The notes beneath the pieces are model-generated. The model searched no databases. It saw nothing but the letters and a program-made list of their open reading frames with translations, and was not told the DNA's origin. From the NCBI RefSeq assembly GCF_051106095.1, contig NC_135794.1, positions 24,182,747-24,246,746 on the forward strand: a stretch of 64,000 nucleotides of DNA, given 5' to 3'. Positions 63,248 to 64,000 of the stretch are shown here, one piece after another (the stretch's first letter is position 1; each line of letters starts with the position of its first letter). The position numbers were made by a program, and so were the translations under genes. This DNA is from Pogona vitticeps (lineage: Eukaryota > Chordata > Lepidosauria > Squamata > Agamidae).

Positions 63248-63717
63248 GTAAAAAATGGATATGGAGTAGGTGAACCGGGTCCCTGCAGTTAGATGGTCCT
63301 TTTAGTCTTATATCTAAAGAGCCTTCTAGGTTTCGGACCTACACAAATCAGAAGAAAAGACCCAAATTTACCATGTATTATCTGTTGGGGAAAGGACAGG
63401 AAAATAGATAAATAAGGGAGAAGGGAATAAAATTGCGTATTCTTGGACAGTGGACCCGAGGAGGTGTCTTCCAGAGTGGTCCATAGCTGTGGGATTCTGG
63501 GAATTGTAGTCCAGGAGAAAGAGGAGGAGAAGAAGAAAATGTTTCAAAGCTCGGAGGAAAGCAGTGTGACCTTCAGGCAGCTCATGCTTCTTTTGGGCAA
63601 CAACAGGAATCTCACAGTCCTTTCTTAGTTACCTTTTAGAAATAATTAATCTTTAGTATTTTTAGTTATTTATATGGCGATATCCTTTATAGAGAGCAGG
63701 GGGAAATTATGCATATA

Positions 63718-63980
63718 CAGTTGGATCATGGTATCTACAAGAAATTGATTCCAACCGTCCCCCACTCCCCGTGGATGCTGAAAACCGCAGATACAATAAA
63801 CTCTCTCTGTAGCATATAGAGAAAGTTTAATATATCTCTGTGTAATCTCTGGTTCCCTCTAGTGGCCAGTTCTAGAAATACACATTGGAAACATATTTCT
63901 GGGCTTTTTGATTTAATATTTTCAGGGAGTGGATAAGTTAAACAGCAGATACTGATCCCGCAGATACGGTGGTCCTACTG
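63718..63980. mobile_element. Tigger/pogo-like MITE, TA target duplication
   Basis: The left end CAGTTGGATCATGGTATCTA and the right end CAGATACGGTGGTCCTACTG form imperfect terminal inverted repeats starting CAGT and ending ACTG, bounded by TA on both sides. Internal CCCCGTGGATGCTGAAAACC is wording typical of Tigger-type elements. About 263 bp with no coding capacity. Confidence 0.75.
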
Positions 63981-64000
63981 TAATTTGCAGATTGGATGGA

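Overview
The window is vertebrate nuclear DNA, most likely from a squamate reptile (lizard type). Genes are split into short exons with GT-AG introns, start in CpG islands, and encode recognisable vertebrate proteins. A Sauria-type SINE with a Bov-B-like tail lies at 28059-28397. A degenerate 5S rRNA-derived SINE lies near 59520, and tRNA-type SINEs, hAT and Tigger-like MITEs and long microsatellites are scattered throughout. I saw no bacterial genes, no retroviral or Polinton fossil and no CRISPR array.

Six protein genes were assembled exon by exon. Every internal junction keeps the reading frame. (1) SPPL2A, minus strand, 17579 to 3896: fourteen exons and 492 codons; the short last exon was not found. 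(2) A small CDC42SE-like gene, minus strand, 22275 to 20927: three coding exons, 76 aa, with a CRIB motif. (3) An NMRK2-like nicotinamide riboside kinase, plus strand, 24692 to about 31436. (4) SQOR, minus strand, 38244 to 32537: nine coding exons, 450 aa. (5) BLOC1S6, minus strand, 48138 to 46298: five exons, 166 aa. (6) SLC30A4 (ZnT4), plus strand, 54877 to 63247: six coding exons, with the last one or more beyond the window.

SLC30A4, BLOC1S6 and SQOR are also adjacent in human 15q21.1, and SPPL2A lies some Mb away in 15q21.2. The two genes between SPPL2A and SQOR are the surprise. As I recall, the human genome has only NMRK1 (9q21) and NMRK2 (19p13), and only CDC42SE1 (1q21) and CDC42SE2 (5q31), with none on chromosome 15. 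The pair here looks like additional paralogs, perhaps whole-genome-duplication copies lost in mammals. They are arranged head to head around a CpG island carrying four CCAAT boxes.

The genes do not form a pathway. SPPL2A is an endolysosomal intramembrane protease, BLOC1S6 a lysosome-related-organelle biogenesis factor and ZnT4 an endosomal/secretory zinc transporter. SQOR oxidises sulfide in mitochondria, the NMRK-like enzyme would make NMN from nicotinamide riboside, and the CDC42SE-like protein would bind CDC42 at membranes. Between BLOC1S6 and SLC30A4 lies a striking minisatellite of about 24 units of 33 bp, each carrying a YY1-like core, an ETS-like core and a stretch resembling a 3' splice site.
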